Positions 1 through 7,324 of a DNA stretch of 19,672 nt are shown in pieces (position 1 is the first letter of the stretch; each line of letters opens with the position of its first letter). The DNA lies in assembly GCA_964432995.1 (NCBI GenBank), contig CAYSPU010000095.1, positions 1-19,672 of the forward strand, in the 5' to 3' direction. A model generated the notes under the pieces. The model made no database searches, was not told the DNA's origin, and saw nothing but the letters and a program-made list of their open reading frames with translations. This stretch comes from CAYSPU01 sp964432995 (GTDB lineage Bacteria > Verrucomicrobiota > Verrucomicrobiia > Limisphaerales > JAHDYP01). Made by a program: the position numbers and the translations under genes.

Positions 1-95
1 GCAAGGCGGTGGCGGCCATCGCGCAGGGGTTGCTGCCCTTCAGCACCGGCGAGGTGCTCCGGGTGGACGGGGGTCTTCACCTGGCGCGACTGTGA
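1..95 (+). CDS. C-terminal end of a short-chain dehydrogenase/reductase (partial)
   Basis: The reading frame enters from the left edge (first complete codon at base 3) and stops with TGA at 93-95, leaving 30 codons. The tail contains STGEVLRVDGG, which matches the classic C-terminal SDR segment (usually TGQ-x-L-x-VDGG) after the Rossmann core, where the chain contributes to the substrate pocket and subunit interface. The cofactor and catalytic motifs lie outside the window, so the substrate cannot be named. A GTG at 92-94 overlaps the stop and opens the frame of the next gene, which would allow translational coupling if that start is used. Confidence 0.75.
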   Translation, partial: KAVAAIAQGLLPFSTGEVLRVDGGLHLARL

Positions 96-130
96 CCGTT
101 CTGTCCGCCAACACTCATTATGCTCATCCC

Positions 131-3100
131 ATGAATCTCACATTTCTCGACAGCCATCTCTTTCGTTCGCGACTCGACATTCCCCAGCCGTCGCCCGGTC
201 CCCCGCGTCCGACTGCACCCGGTGCGGAGAGAAGACCGCCGCCGACACCCCTTGGCCGTGCGATGGGTTCTCTCGCCCGGCTCAGCCTCCTTGTGGGTTT
301 GCTGAACTCCGCCTCAGCCGCAACGCTGGACTACGCGTTTACCTACCAGGGTCGACTCAGTGACGGCGCCAATCCCGCCAGCGGACGCTTCGACCTCCGA
401 TTCGCGCTGTATGATGCCCTCAGCGCCGGCACGCAAATCGGGGCCACGGTCACCAACACCGTCACCGTCACCGCCGGCACCTTCAGCACAACACTCAACT
501 TCGGCACCAATGCCTTCAATGGCGAAGCGCGATGGCTCGAACTCGCCGTGCGCACCAACGGGAGCGCCTCCGCCTTCACCCCTCTTTCCCCACGCCAGGC
601 GCTCACTCCTGCACCTTACGCCTTGTATGCACTGACCCCCGCCGGCCCGCAGGGGCCACAGGGGCCGATCGGTCTCACCGGGCCCGTGGGACCCGTCGGT
701 CCGCAAGGCGCCACCGGTGCCACTGGCGCCCAAGGCCCGCAGGGGATTGCCGGCCCCCAAGGCCCCCCCGGTCCCCAGGGCCCAGCCGGCGTTTCCCCCT
801 TCAGCCTCGTCGGTTCCAACGCGATCTTCCTCGATGGTTTCGTCGGCCTCGGCACGACCAATCCCGTTTCGGAACTCGAGGTCCATGGGACGATCACCGC
901 GAGCGGTTTTGTCGGCGATGCCAGCGGTCTGGTGGCGCTGCCGGCGGGTGAATTGAGCGGTCCCTTGCCGGCCGCCAATCTCGCCGGCACCTACGGGAAT
1001 CCGGTGACCTTCAACAATGCGGCCAACCAGTTCGCCGGCGGCTTCGCCGGAAACGGGAATGGCCTGACCAACCTGAACGGCGCGGCACTGGCCCCGCGAT
1101 CGGTCACCACGGAGGCAATCGGGCTGGGCGCAGTGAAGCCCGCCAACATCGATGACGGCGGATCGGCTGCCTACGAGGGTTGGATGGAGACAGCCAATCC
1201 CATGAGCAGCACCGAGCCGCTCCCGTTTGAGGCGCTCTCGCTTGTCAGCTCGAACAGTGGCACCGCGCCCGCGTTCGCCTTTCGGCTGGCAGGCAGCGAG
1301 TTCGGCACGGTCACGGCGTTTACCGGCCGGGAGGCTATGTCGGAACCGTACGAGTACGTCGTCGAAGTGCTGGCGCCTCGTCCCAACCTGGTTCCCGACG
1401 AGCAGATCGGTCTGCCGGTTTCCCTCCGTTTTGTCCGGAACGGTCGCAGCACCCGCTTCGAGGGCGTCGTTACCGGCTGCTCCCTCGCCGCCTACGATGG
1501 CAACAGCGCCCTCTACACGTTCCGCCTCGAGTCGCCGCTCGCCTATCTGGCACTCTCGACCGATTACCGGATCTACCAGCGGATGACCGTGCCCGCGGTG
1601 GTGACGAGCCTGTACCAGGAGGTGACGTCCAACGCGCTGAGTGCGTCGTTTGTGGGCACTTACCCCACACGGGAATACGTCGTGCAGTTCGGCGAGACGG
1701 ACCTGAACTTCTTCAATCGACTGCTCGAAGACCAGGGCGTCTTCTACTTCTTCAGCGCGGATGGCCTGAACCCCATCCTCGGCGACAGCTCGGGAGCCTA
1801 CCTCGCGGTGCCGAACTCGCCCTTCCGCTACTACGGCAACACGGCCACCAACATTCCCGCCGGTACGGAGTTCGTCCGCACCTTCCAGAAGTCCACGCGG
1901 GAGTCTACCATGACGTCCCGGGTCCGATCCTACGACTTCACGACCTCCAGAACCGACTTGACCGCCGTCCAGTCGAACGAGACCGGGAGAGGCGAGCGGT
2001 ACGAGTTCGGCTCGTCGGGAACGACCAGGGCTGAGAACGAGGCGCTCGCGAGGTTCCGCGTCGAGCGCTACGGCCTCGAACGGGCCACCATGGTGGGAGG
2101 CGGAAATGTCCCGGACCTTCGCCCGGGGCACGTCTTCACCATCGAGGACCGCACCGACGCGGGGCTGGCGGGCGAGTACGTGGTGACCGCGATCCGGCAT
2201 GGGGCATTCCGTCGCATCACGAACGGCGTGGCCAGCCTGTACTACGGCAACCAGTTCGAGGTCATCCCGGTCGCCCTGCCGTATCGGCCGGCGCTGAAGA
2301 CACCCAAACCCGTCGCGCACGCCAGCACGGCAAAGGTCACCGGCCCGGCCGGCGAGGAGATCTATGTCGACAAATTCGGGCGGGTGAAGGTCCGATTCCA
2401 TTGGGACCGCCGTGGCGCGGCCGACGACACCGCCAGCGCTTGGATTCGGCCCACCAGGCCCTGGGCGGGCAACGCCTACGGCGCAATATTCCTCCCCCGA
2501 GTGGGTCACGAAGTGCTCGTCGAGTTCCTCCAGGGTGACCCCGATCAACCGGTAATCACCGGGAGTCTCAACAACGACATGAACATGCCTCCCTACGAGC
2601 TGCCCGCCAACAAGACGCGGAGCACCATCCTGTCGCACTCGAGCCCCGGTGGGGCCCCCGGCGAAGGGAACGAGATCCGGTTCGAGGACAGGAGAGGATC
2701 GGAAGAGTTCTTCGTCAAGGCGCAGCGGGATTTGAACGCCACGGTGGGCAACGATATGTCGGTCGAGATTGGGCATGACACGAGCCTTCAGAGCGCCAAC
2801 AACGTGGTCATCGAAGCTGGCCATTACCTCCGGCTCGCGTCGGTTAACTCGGCGGTGCTCACGTCCGGAGCCGCAATGCAGCTCACGGCGCCCACGCTCA
2901 CCTTGACCGCAAGCCAAGGTGTCGGCATTGGCACTGCCAGCGATCCCGCGATCGCCCTCAAGGTGAACGGCACGGTCGCTGCCACCAGCTTCCAGGGAGA
3001 CGGATCCGCTTTGACCAGCCTGCCGGCGTCGACCCTCACCGGCACGATCGCCGACGCCCGGCTGTCGGCGAATGTGCCTCGGCTGAATGCCGCCCAGACC

Positions 3101-3982
3101 TTCAGCGCCGCCAACACGTTCCTCGGACCGGTCGGGATCGGAGGCGTGGCCGGGGCCGATGCGCTGAACCTCGGCGGCAACGCGCGCCTCAATGATCACG
3201 ACCTGTACCTGCGGACCGGAAGCGACACCCTCCATGGCCTGGGCTGGTACGGGAGCGGCAAGCTCTTCGCCTCGGTCAACATCAACGGCCCGGCCCTCTT
3301 CGGCAACGGCGGTGGCGTCCTCGGCTCGGCCGGCAGCAGCCAGAAAGTCGCGCTTCGCTGGGACGACGCGCAGCGAGTGAGTTTCTACGGCACCACCGTG
3401 ATGAACGACCAGGACATCCTCCTGCGCGGCGACAACAACCACGGCGTCGGCTGGTACGGCAGCGGCAAGGCCTTTGGCAGCGAGACCCCCGATGGACCGG
3501 CGCTCTACGGCTACAGCGGCGGCCTCCTCGGCGTCAAACAAGGCGGCAGCGCCACCAACTGGTCCCTCGCCTGGGCCGCCAACGGCAACGTGACCGTCCG
3601 CGGCACCGTTTCCCAGGGCAGCGACCGCAACGCCAAAACCGACTTCGCCCCCGCCAACCCGCAGGAAGTCCTCGGGAAAGTCGCCGCTCTGCCGGTCCAT
3701 ACCTGGCGCTACAAAGACGAGTCTGCCGACGTCCGTCACCTCGGGCCGGTCGCGCAGGATTTCCACGCCGCCTTCGGCCTGGGCGAAGACGACCGCCACA
3801 TTACCACCGTCGACGCCGGTGGCGTCGCATTGGCCGCCATCCAGGGGCTGAACCAAAAGGTCGAGGAACAGCAGGCCGCACTGAGACAGAAAGAAACGGA
3901 GATCGCGGACCTGAAGCAAAGGCTGGAACGATTGGAGCAGTTGCTCCGCGTCCGGCATGAAATGGATGCGGCGAGACACTAG
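131..3982 (+). CDS. Exported chimeric fibre protein: collagen repeats, VgrG spike core and S74 chaperone
   Basis: From the ATG at 131 the product is 1283 residues. Alternatives in the same frame are GTG at 92 and ATG at 263; the last begins directly at the signal peptide. Modules in order: signal peptide at about 45-63 ending in ASA; a beta-rich domain with TYQGRL at about 66-165; 16 G-X-Y collagen triplets at 172-219; a stalk motif at about 238-285 and a partial one near 311; a VgrG gp27-like domain at about 380-720, including VVQFGETDLNFFNRLLEDQG; a gp5-like OB-fold at about 734-840 with DKFGRVKVRFHWDR and LPRVGHEVLVEFLQGDPDQP; IRFEDRRGSEEFF near 850; a second stalk motif at 931-978; two repeats carrying GWYGSGK (Trp1039 and Trp1108); an S74 domain with Ser1164 and Lys1169 in GSDRNAK; and a coiled coil at about 1237-1275. 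Collagen, VgrG and S74 modules all trimerise, so a trimeric fibre or spike is expected. No other T6SS gene is in the window. The modules are certain; the role is unknown. Confidence 0.9.
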   Translation: MNLTFLDSHLFRSRLDIPQPSPGPPRPTAPGAERRPPPTPLGRAMGSLARLSLLVGLLNSASAATLDYAFTYQGRLSDGANPASGRFDLRFALYDALSAGTQIGATVTNTVTVTAGTFSTTLNFGTNAFNGEARWLELAVRTNGSASAFTPLSPRQALTPAPYALYALTPAGPQGPQGPIGLTGPVGPVGPQGATGATGAQGPQGIAGPQGPPGPQGPAGVSPFSLVGSNAIFLDGFVGLGTTNPVSELEVHGTITASGFVGDASGLVALPAGELSGPLPAANLAGTYGNPVTFNNAANQFAGGFAGNGNGLTNLNGAALAPRSVTTEAIGLGAVKPANIDDGGSAAYEGWMETANPMSSTEPLPFEALSLVSSNSGTAPAFAFRLAGSEFGTVTAFTGREAMSEPYEYVVEVLAPRPNLVPDEQIGLPVSLRFVRNGRSTRFEGVVTGCSLAAYDGNSALYTFRLESPLAYLALSTDYRIYQRMTVPAVVTSLYQEVTSNALSASFVGTYPTREYVVQFGETDLNFFNRLLEDQGVFYFFSADGLNPILGDSSGAYLAVPNSPFRYYGNTATNIPAGTEFVRTFQKSTRESTMTSRVRSYDFTTSRTDLTAVQSNETGRGERYEFGSSGTTRAENEALARFRVERYGLERATMVGGGNVPDLRPGHVFTIEDRTDAGLAGEYVVTAIRHGAFRRITNGVASLYYGNQFEVIPVALPYRPALKTPKPVAHASTAKVTGPAGEEIYVDKFGRVKVRFHWDRRGAADDTASAWIRPTRPWAGNAYGAIFLPRVGHEVLVEFLQGDPDQPVITGSLNNDMNMPPYELPANKTRSTILSHSSPGGAPGEGNEIRFEDRRGSEEFFVKAQRDLNATVGNDMSVEIGHDTSLQSANNVVIEAGHYLRLASVNSAVLTSGAAMQLTAPTLTLTASQGVGIGTASDPAIALKVNGTVAATSFQGDGSALTSLPASTLTGTIADARLSANVPRLNAAQTFSAANTFLGPVGIGGVAGADALNLGGNARLNDHDLYLRTGSDTLHGLGWYGSGKLFASVNINGPALFGNGGGVLGSAGSSQKVALRWDDAQRVSFYGTTVMNDQDILLRGDNNHGVGWYGSGKAFGSETPDGPALYGYSGGLLGVKQGGSATNWSLAWAANGNVTVRGTVSQGSDRNAKTDFAPANPQEVLGKVAALPVHTWRYKDESADVRHLGPVAQDFHAAFGLGEDDRHITTVDAGGVALAAIQGLNQKVEEQQAALRQKETEIADLKQRLERLEQLLRVRHEMDAARH

Positions 3983-4079
3983 CCTTGAAGTTCCAGGCTC
4001 AAGTTCCAGGCTTGGCCCCTGCGCCGAAAAGGTGTGAAATACGCCGGCTCGTCACGAATCACCAGTCACACTGCGCGCC
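3983..4079 (+). repeat. Short intergenic gap with a 12-bp direct repeat
   Basis: The 97 bp between the chimeric fibre gene and the GH88 gene contain AAGTTCCAGGCT twice, at 3988-3999 and 4001-4012, one base apart. Further right there is a partly self-similar CACGAATCACCAGTCAC stretch at about 4053-4069. I see no clear ribosome-binding site in front of the ATG at 4080 and no strong hairpin terminator. Confidence 0.5.
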
Positions 4080-5528
4080 ATGGCAACGAAGCTCGATACC
4101 ACCCTGACCACCCAGTGCCTCCGCAACGCCGCCGAACGCCTCTTTACCCTCTCCGCTCCCAAGATCCTCAGCATCGAAAGGACCTGGAAGCCTTCCGACG
4201 GTGCCCCCGTGTTCACCCGCCAGGGACGCTACGTCGCCCGCGGCTGGACCGAATGGACCCAGGGCTTCCAGTTCGGATCCGCTCTGCTGCAATTCGATGC
4301 CACCGGCGAGAAACGGTTCCTCGAACTGGGCCGCCGTTTGACCATCGAACGCATGCCCAGCCACGTCTCCCACATCGGAGTCCATGACCACGGGTTCAAC
4401 AACGTCTCCACCTACGGCAACCTCTGGCGCTTCCTCCGCGAGCAGAAGATCCCCGGCGACCGGCGCGAGCGCCAACTCTACGAACTCGCCCTCCGCGCCT
4501 CTGGCGCCGTCCAAGCCGCCCGCTGGACCCACCTCGGAGGTGGCGCCGGATTTGTCTACTCCTTCAACGGGCCGCACTCGCTGTTCGTTGACACCATCCG
4601 TTCGATGCGCGTGCTGGCGTTGGCCCATCGACTCGGGCACGTCCTGATGGGCGAACGCGACCGGAAGATCTCCCTCCTCGGGCGGCTCGTTCGGCATGTG
4701 CAAGCCACCGCCCGCTACTGCGTCTACTACGGAGAAGGCCGCGACCTCTACGACGTCCCTGGCCGGACGGTGCACGAGTGCATCTTCAACCTGAACGACG
4801 GCAGTTTTCGGTGCCCCAACACCCAGCAGGGATACTCCCCTTTCAGCACCTGGACCCGCGGCCTCGGCTGGGGACTCCTCGGCTTCGCCGAACAGCTCGA
4901 GTTCTTCGAGACCGTTTCCGAGGACGAACTCCGCTCGGCCTTGCGCGCCGATCCCGGCGCCGGCGCGCGCGATGCCAGCACCGCTGACGCCGAGATCGCC
5001 GCCGGTCCGACGACGCTCGCCGCCCTCCGGAGAACCATGTTGCGTGCCGCTACCGCCGCCGCCGAATTCTATCTCGCCAATTCGTGCACCGACGGCATCC
5101 CCATGTGGGACACCGGTGCGCCCAACCTGCATCGCCTCGGTAACTACCTGGATTCCCCCGCCGACCCCTTCAACGCCTGGGAACCGGTCGATAGCTCGGC
5201 TGCAGCCATCTCCGCTCAGGGCTTGATCCGGCTAGGTAACTACCTCCGCGCTCATGGCCAAACCCGACCCGGGACGCGCTATCGACAGGCCGGATTCACC
5301 ATCGCCCGCACGCTGTTCGCCGAGCCCTACCTCAGCACGGATCGCCGCCACCAGGGCCTGATCCTGCACTCGGTCTACCACCGCCCCAACGGCTGGGACT
5401 ACATCCCTCCCGGTCAGTCCGTCCCTAACGGCGAAAGCTCCCTCTGGGGCGACTACCACGCTCGCGAGCTGGCATTGATCATTCTTCGCGAAGCCCGCGG
5501 GGAACCCTACCCAACCTTCTTCGCCTGA
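4080..5528 (+). CDS. GH88-family unsaturated uronyl hydrolase
   Basis: This 482-residue protein has the (alpha/alpha)6-barrel signatures of glycoside hydrolase family 88. These enzymes hydrate the double bond of a delta-4,5-unsaturated uronic acid left at the non-reducing end by a polysaccharide lyase, which releases the sugar. Visible signatures are VHDHGFNN (Asp103) and LFVDTIRSM (Asp171). They correspond by context to the two catalytic aspartates of Bacillus unsaturated glucuronyl hydrolase (Asp88 and Asp149). Late motifs are EPVDSSAAAISAQGL, GLILHSVYHRP and SLWGDYHARE. There is no signal peptide, so it should act in the cytoplasm on imported oligosaccharides. The protein is longer than the usual 370-400 residues, partly because of an Ala/Asp-rich stretch near 285-310. 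It lies 4 bp upstream of a flavin oxidoreductase gene and is almost certainly co-transcribed with it. The natural polymer (pectin, glycosaminoglycan, ulvan or other) cannot be read from the sequence. Confidence 0.88.
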   Translation: MATKLDTTLTTQCLRNAAERLFTLSAPKILSIERTWKPSDGAPVFTRQGRYVARGWTEWTQGFQFGSALLQFDATGEKRFLELGRRLTIERMPSHVSHIGVHDHGFNNVSTYGNLWRFLREQKIPGDRRERQLYELALRASGAVQAARWTHLGGGAGFVYSFNGPHSLFVDTIRSMRVLALAHRLGHVLMGERDRKISLLGRLVRHVQATARYCVYYGEGRDLYDVPGRTVHECIFNLNDGSFRCPNTQQGYSPFSTWTRGLGWGLLGFAEQLEFFETVSEDELRSALRADPGAGARDASTADAEIAAGPTTLAALRRTMLRAATAAAEFYLANSCTDGIPMWDTGAPNLHRLGNYLDSPADPFNAWEPVDSSAAAISAQGLIRLGNYLRAHGQTRPGTRYRQAGFTIARTLFAEPYLSTDRRHQGLILHSVYHRPNGWDYIPPGQSVPNGESSLWGDYHARELALIILREARGEPYPTFFA

Positions 5529-5532
5529 GCGC

Positions 5533-7020
5533 ATGCCGAAACCCACTCCCATCGTCCGCCTGCCGACGCTCAAGTCGTCCGCGCAGTTCCGCGAGGCGGT
5601 CGCCGCGCTCAGCCTGAACCTCCCCTGTGACGACCAGATCCTGACCGACAGCGACTCGCCGCTCGCCCAACCCCTCGAGGGAATCGAGATCAACGGCAAA
5701 CGCATCGGCAACCGCTGGGTCGTCCAGCCCATGGAAGGCTGGGACGGCACCATCACGGGAGAACCAACCGACGACACGCGCCGGCGCTGGCAGCGGTTTG
5801 GCGAAAGCGGCGCCAAACTCGTCTTCGGCGGGGAGGCCATGGCCGTCTGCCCCGAAGGCCGGGCCAATCCCCATCAACTGGTGATCAACGAAGCAACTCA
5901 GGCCAGCCTGGCCGAACTGCGGAAGGGGTTGCTCGACGCCCACCACACGCGCTACGGCTCCGCCGCCGACGTCATCGTCGGCTTCCAACTGACCCACTCG
6001 GGGCGGTTCTGCCGCCCCCAAGACTCGCGCCGACCCGAGCCATGGATTGCTTTCCACCACCCGCTTCTCGACCGGCGGTTTCCCGCATCCTGTCCGCTCC
6101 ACCTGGTTCCCGACGCGGAGATCCCCACTCTCGTCGCCCATTACGTTCACGCCGCGCGCGTCGCCTGGAACGCCGGCGCGGATTTCGTCGACATCAAACA
6201 CTGCCACGGTTACCTCCTGCACGAATTCCTCGCCGCCCACACCCGACCCGGTCGCTACGGCGGCTCGTTTGACAACCGGACACGGATTCTGCGCGAAATC
6301 GTCGCGGGCATCCGGGCCGACGGCAACCCCATCGACATCGCCGTCCGGCTGAGCGCGTTCGACCTCGTCCCTTTCCGGCCCGATCCCGATCGCTCCCAGC
6401 CGGGACACCCCGGGCCGGGAATCCCCGAGGATTACTCCGCCTGCCTGCCCTACTGCTATGCCTTCGGGACACCCTTCGAGAACCCGCTCGAGCCCGACCT
6501 CACTGAAGCCTTGCAGTTCATGGACCTCTGCTCCCGTCTGGGGGTCAAGCTGTTGAATGTCACGGGCGGATCGCCCTACTACAACCCGCACATCCAGCGG
6601 CCCGCCGCCTATCCGCCTTCCGATGCTTACCGACCTCCGGAGGATCCCTTGGTGGGCGTGGCGCGGCAGGTCCAGGCCGTCCGGCAATTGAAAGCCAAGG
6701 CACCTCCCGGCCTTGTGCTGATCGGCTCCGCCTACAGCTATCTCCAGGAGTTTCTGCCGCGGGTCGCCCAAGCGGTCCTGCGACAGGGCTGGGTGGACCT
6801 CGTTGGCGTGGGCCGCGCCGTCCTGAGCTATCCGGAGATGCTGGCCGACGCCGTTTCGAAAGGCGCCCTCCTCAAGAGTCGGATCTGTCGAACCTTCAGC
6901 GACTGCACCACGGCGCCGCGCCATGGCCTGGTCAGCGGCTGCTACCCCCTCGACCCCCACTACAGTGGCCGCCCCGAAGCCCAGCGCCTCAAGGAACTCA
7001 AACGCGGCGGGACGGCGTGA
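5533..7020 (+). CDS. Old Yellow Enzyme-family NADH:flavin oxidoreductase
   Basis: This is a 495-residue FMN-type TIM-barrel oxidoreductase of the Old Yellow Enzyme family. Family landmarks in order are WVVQPMEGWDG near the N-terminal FMN site, FQLTHSGRFCRP (usually QLxHxGR), the central HGYLLHEFLAAHTRPGRYGG (220s to 240s) followed by SFDNRTR, and IGSAYSYLQEF near the phosphate-binding end. It lacks the C-terminal FAD/NAD(P)H domain and the four-cysteine Fe-S cluster of 2,4-dienoyl-CoA reductases; only a CRTFSDC pair remains near 454-460. The usual substrate-binding H-x-x-H/N before GY reads K222-H-C-H225, so the first His is replaced by Lys. It follows the GH88 gene by 4 bp. Reduction of an unsaturated keto-sugar or related enone from lyase/GH88 breakdown is a reasonable inference, but the substrate is unknown. 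Confidence 0.87.
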   Translation: MPKPTPIVRLPTLKSSAQFREAVAALSLNLPCDDQILTDSDSPLAQPLEGIEINGKRIGNRWVVQPMEGWDGTITGEPTDDTRRRWQRFGESGAKLVFGGEAMAVCPEGRANPHQLVINEATQASLAELRKGLLDAHHTRYGSAADVIVGFQLTHSGRFCRPQDSRRPEPWIAFHHPLLDRRFPASCPLHLVPDAEIPTLVAHYVHAARVAWNAGADFVDIKHCHGYLLHEFLAAHTRPGRYGGSFDNRTRILREIVAGIRADGNPIDIAVRLSAFDLVPFRPDPDRSQPGHPGPGIPEDYSACLPYCYAFGTPFENPLEPDLTEALQFMDLCSRLGVKLLNVTGGSPYYNPHIQRPAAYPPSDAYRPPEDPLVGVARQVQAVRQLKAKAPPGLVLIGSAYSYLQEFLPRVAQAVLRQGWVDLVGVGRAVLSYPEMLADAVSKGALLKSRICRTFSDCTTAPRHGLVSGCYPLDPHYSGRPEAQRLKELKRGGTA

Positions 7021-7048
7021 AGCTTCCCCAACCCCTGCCCGCGGGCGC

Positions 7049-7084
7049 TGCAAAACTCTGTTGCACCTACGACAAAAAGTTGCA
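7049..7084. repeat. Decayed copy of the 36-bp palindrome
   Basis: The left arm TGCAAAACTCTGTTGCA differs from the arm at 19547 by one base. The same CC centre follows, and the right arm TACGACAAAAAGTTGCA matches the perfect arm at 12 of 17 positions. The 8 bases to the left (GCGGGCGC) are also shared with the right-hand copy, after a one-base indel. It lies 28 bp beyond the stop of the flavin oxidoreductase gene. Confidence 0.7.
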
Positions 7085-7141
7085 CGAGCCGTGGATAGCC
7101 CCATGCCCCCCTACCCATTCTGGGATACCGCTTCGGATGAA

Positions 7142-7285
7142 AGGTAGGGCGACATCTCCGAGGGCGCCGCGGCATGCTGTCCCCGAACCAGTCCACTGCG
7201 GCGCGATGCGGGAACCTGCTCGCGAGTCCTGCTCGGAGCCTGCTCGCGAGTCCTGCTCGGAGTCGCGCCCTCCCAGTTTCCGGGT
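7142..7285 (+). repeat. Dispersed palindromic-ended repeat, copy A
   Basis: It begins GGTAGGGCGACATCTCCGAG and continues through a GCGGCGCGATGCGG block to AGTCGCGCCCTCCCAGTTTC. Read on the opposite strand, 10444-10538 shows the same blocks in the same order. Copy A is longer because about 50 bp, mostly the 24-bp tandem duplication, lie between GCGATGCGG and AGTCGCGCC. No open frame or transposase is associated. It looks like a non-autonomous or REP-like element. Confidence 0.7.
7215..7262 (+). repeat. Perfect 24-bp tandem duplication
   Basis: The 24-bp unit reads CCTGCTCGCGAG followed by TCCTGCTCGGAG. It occurs at 7215-7238 and again without change at 7239-7262. Each unit itself contains two related 12-mers, so the array looks like two rounds of duplication inside repeat copy A. 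Confidence 0.9.
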
Positions 7286-7324
7286 AACCTGACAAAGCGA
7301 CGTGCGACTTGCCCGTTTGCGGGG

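Larger units (their letters stand above)
7021..7324. other. Convergent intergenic region packed with repeats
   Basis: This gap of about 304 bp separates the rightward gene block from the leftward one. I see no credible gene in it. It holds a decayed 36-bp palindrome (7049-7084), one copy of a dispersed palindromic-ended element (7142-7285), and inside that a perfect 24-bp tandem duplication (7215-7262). A possible weak long-range stem pairs GGGTAAC near 7282 with GTTACCC near 7323. No run of T follows it, so I do not call it a terminator. Confidence 0.6.

Noticed and set aside
314..3979. A 1221-codon open frame antisense to the chimeric fibre gene
   Set aside because: Its protein shows no recognisable domain, while the + strand frame has VgrG, collagen and S74 signatures. 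Long antisense frames are expected in GC-rich coding DNA.
131..3982. Prophage tail spike or complete T6SS locus
   Set aside because: No other phage, baseplate, sheath or T6SS gene lies in the window, and the protein carries a signal peptide.
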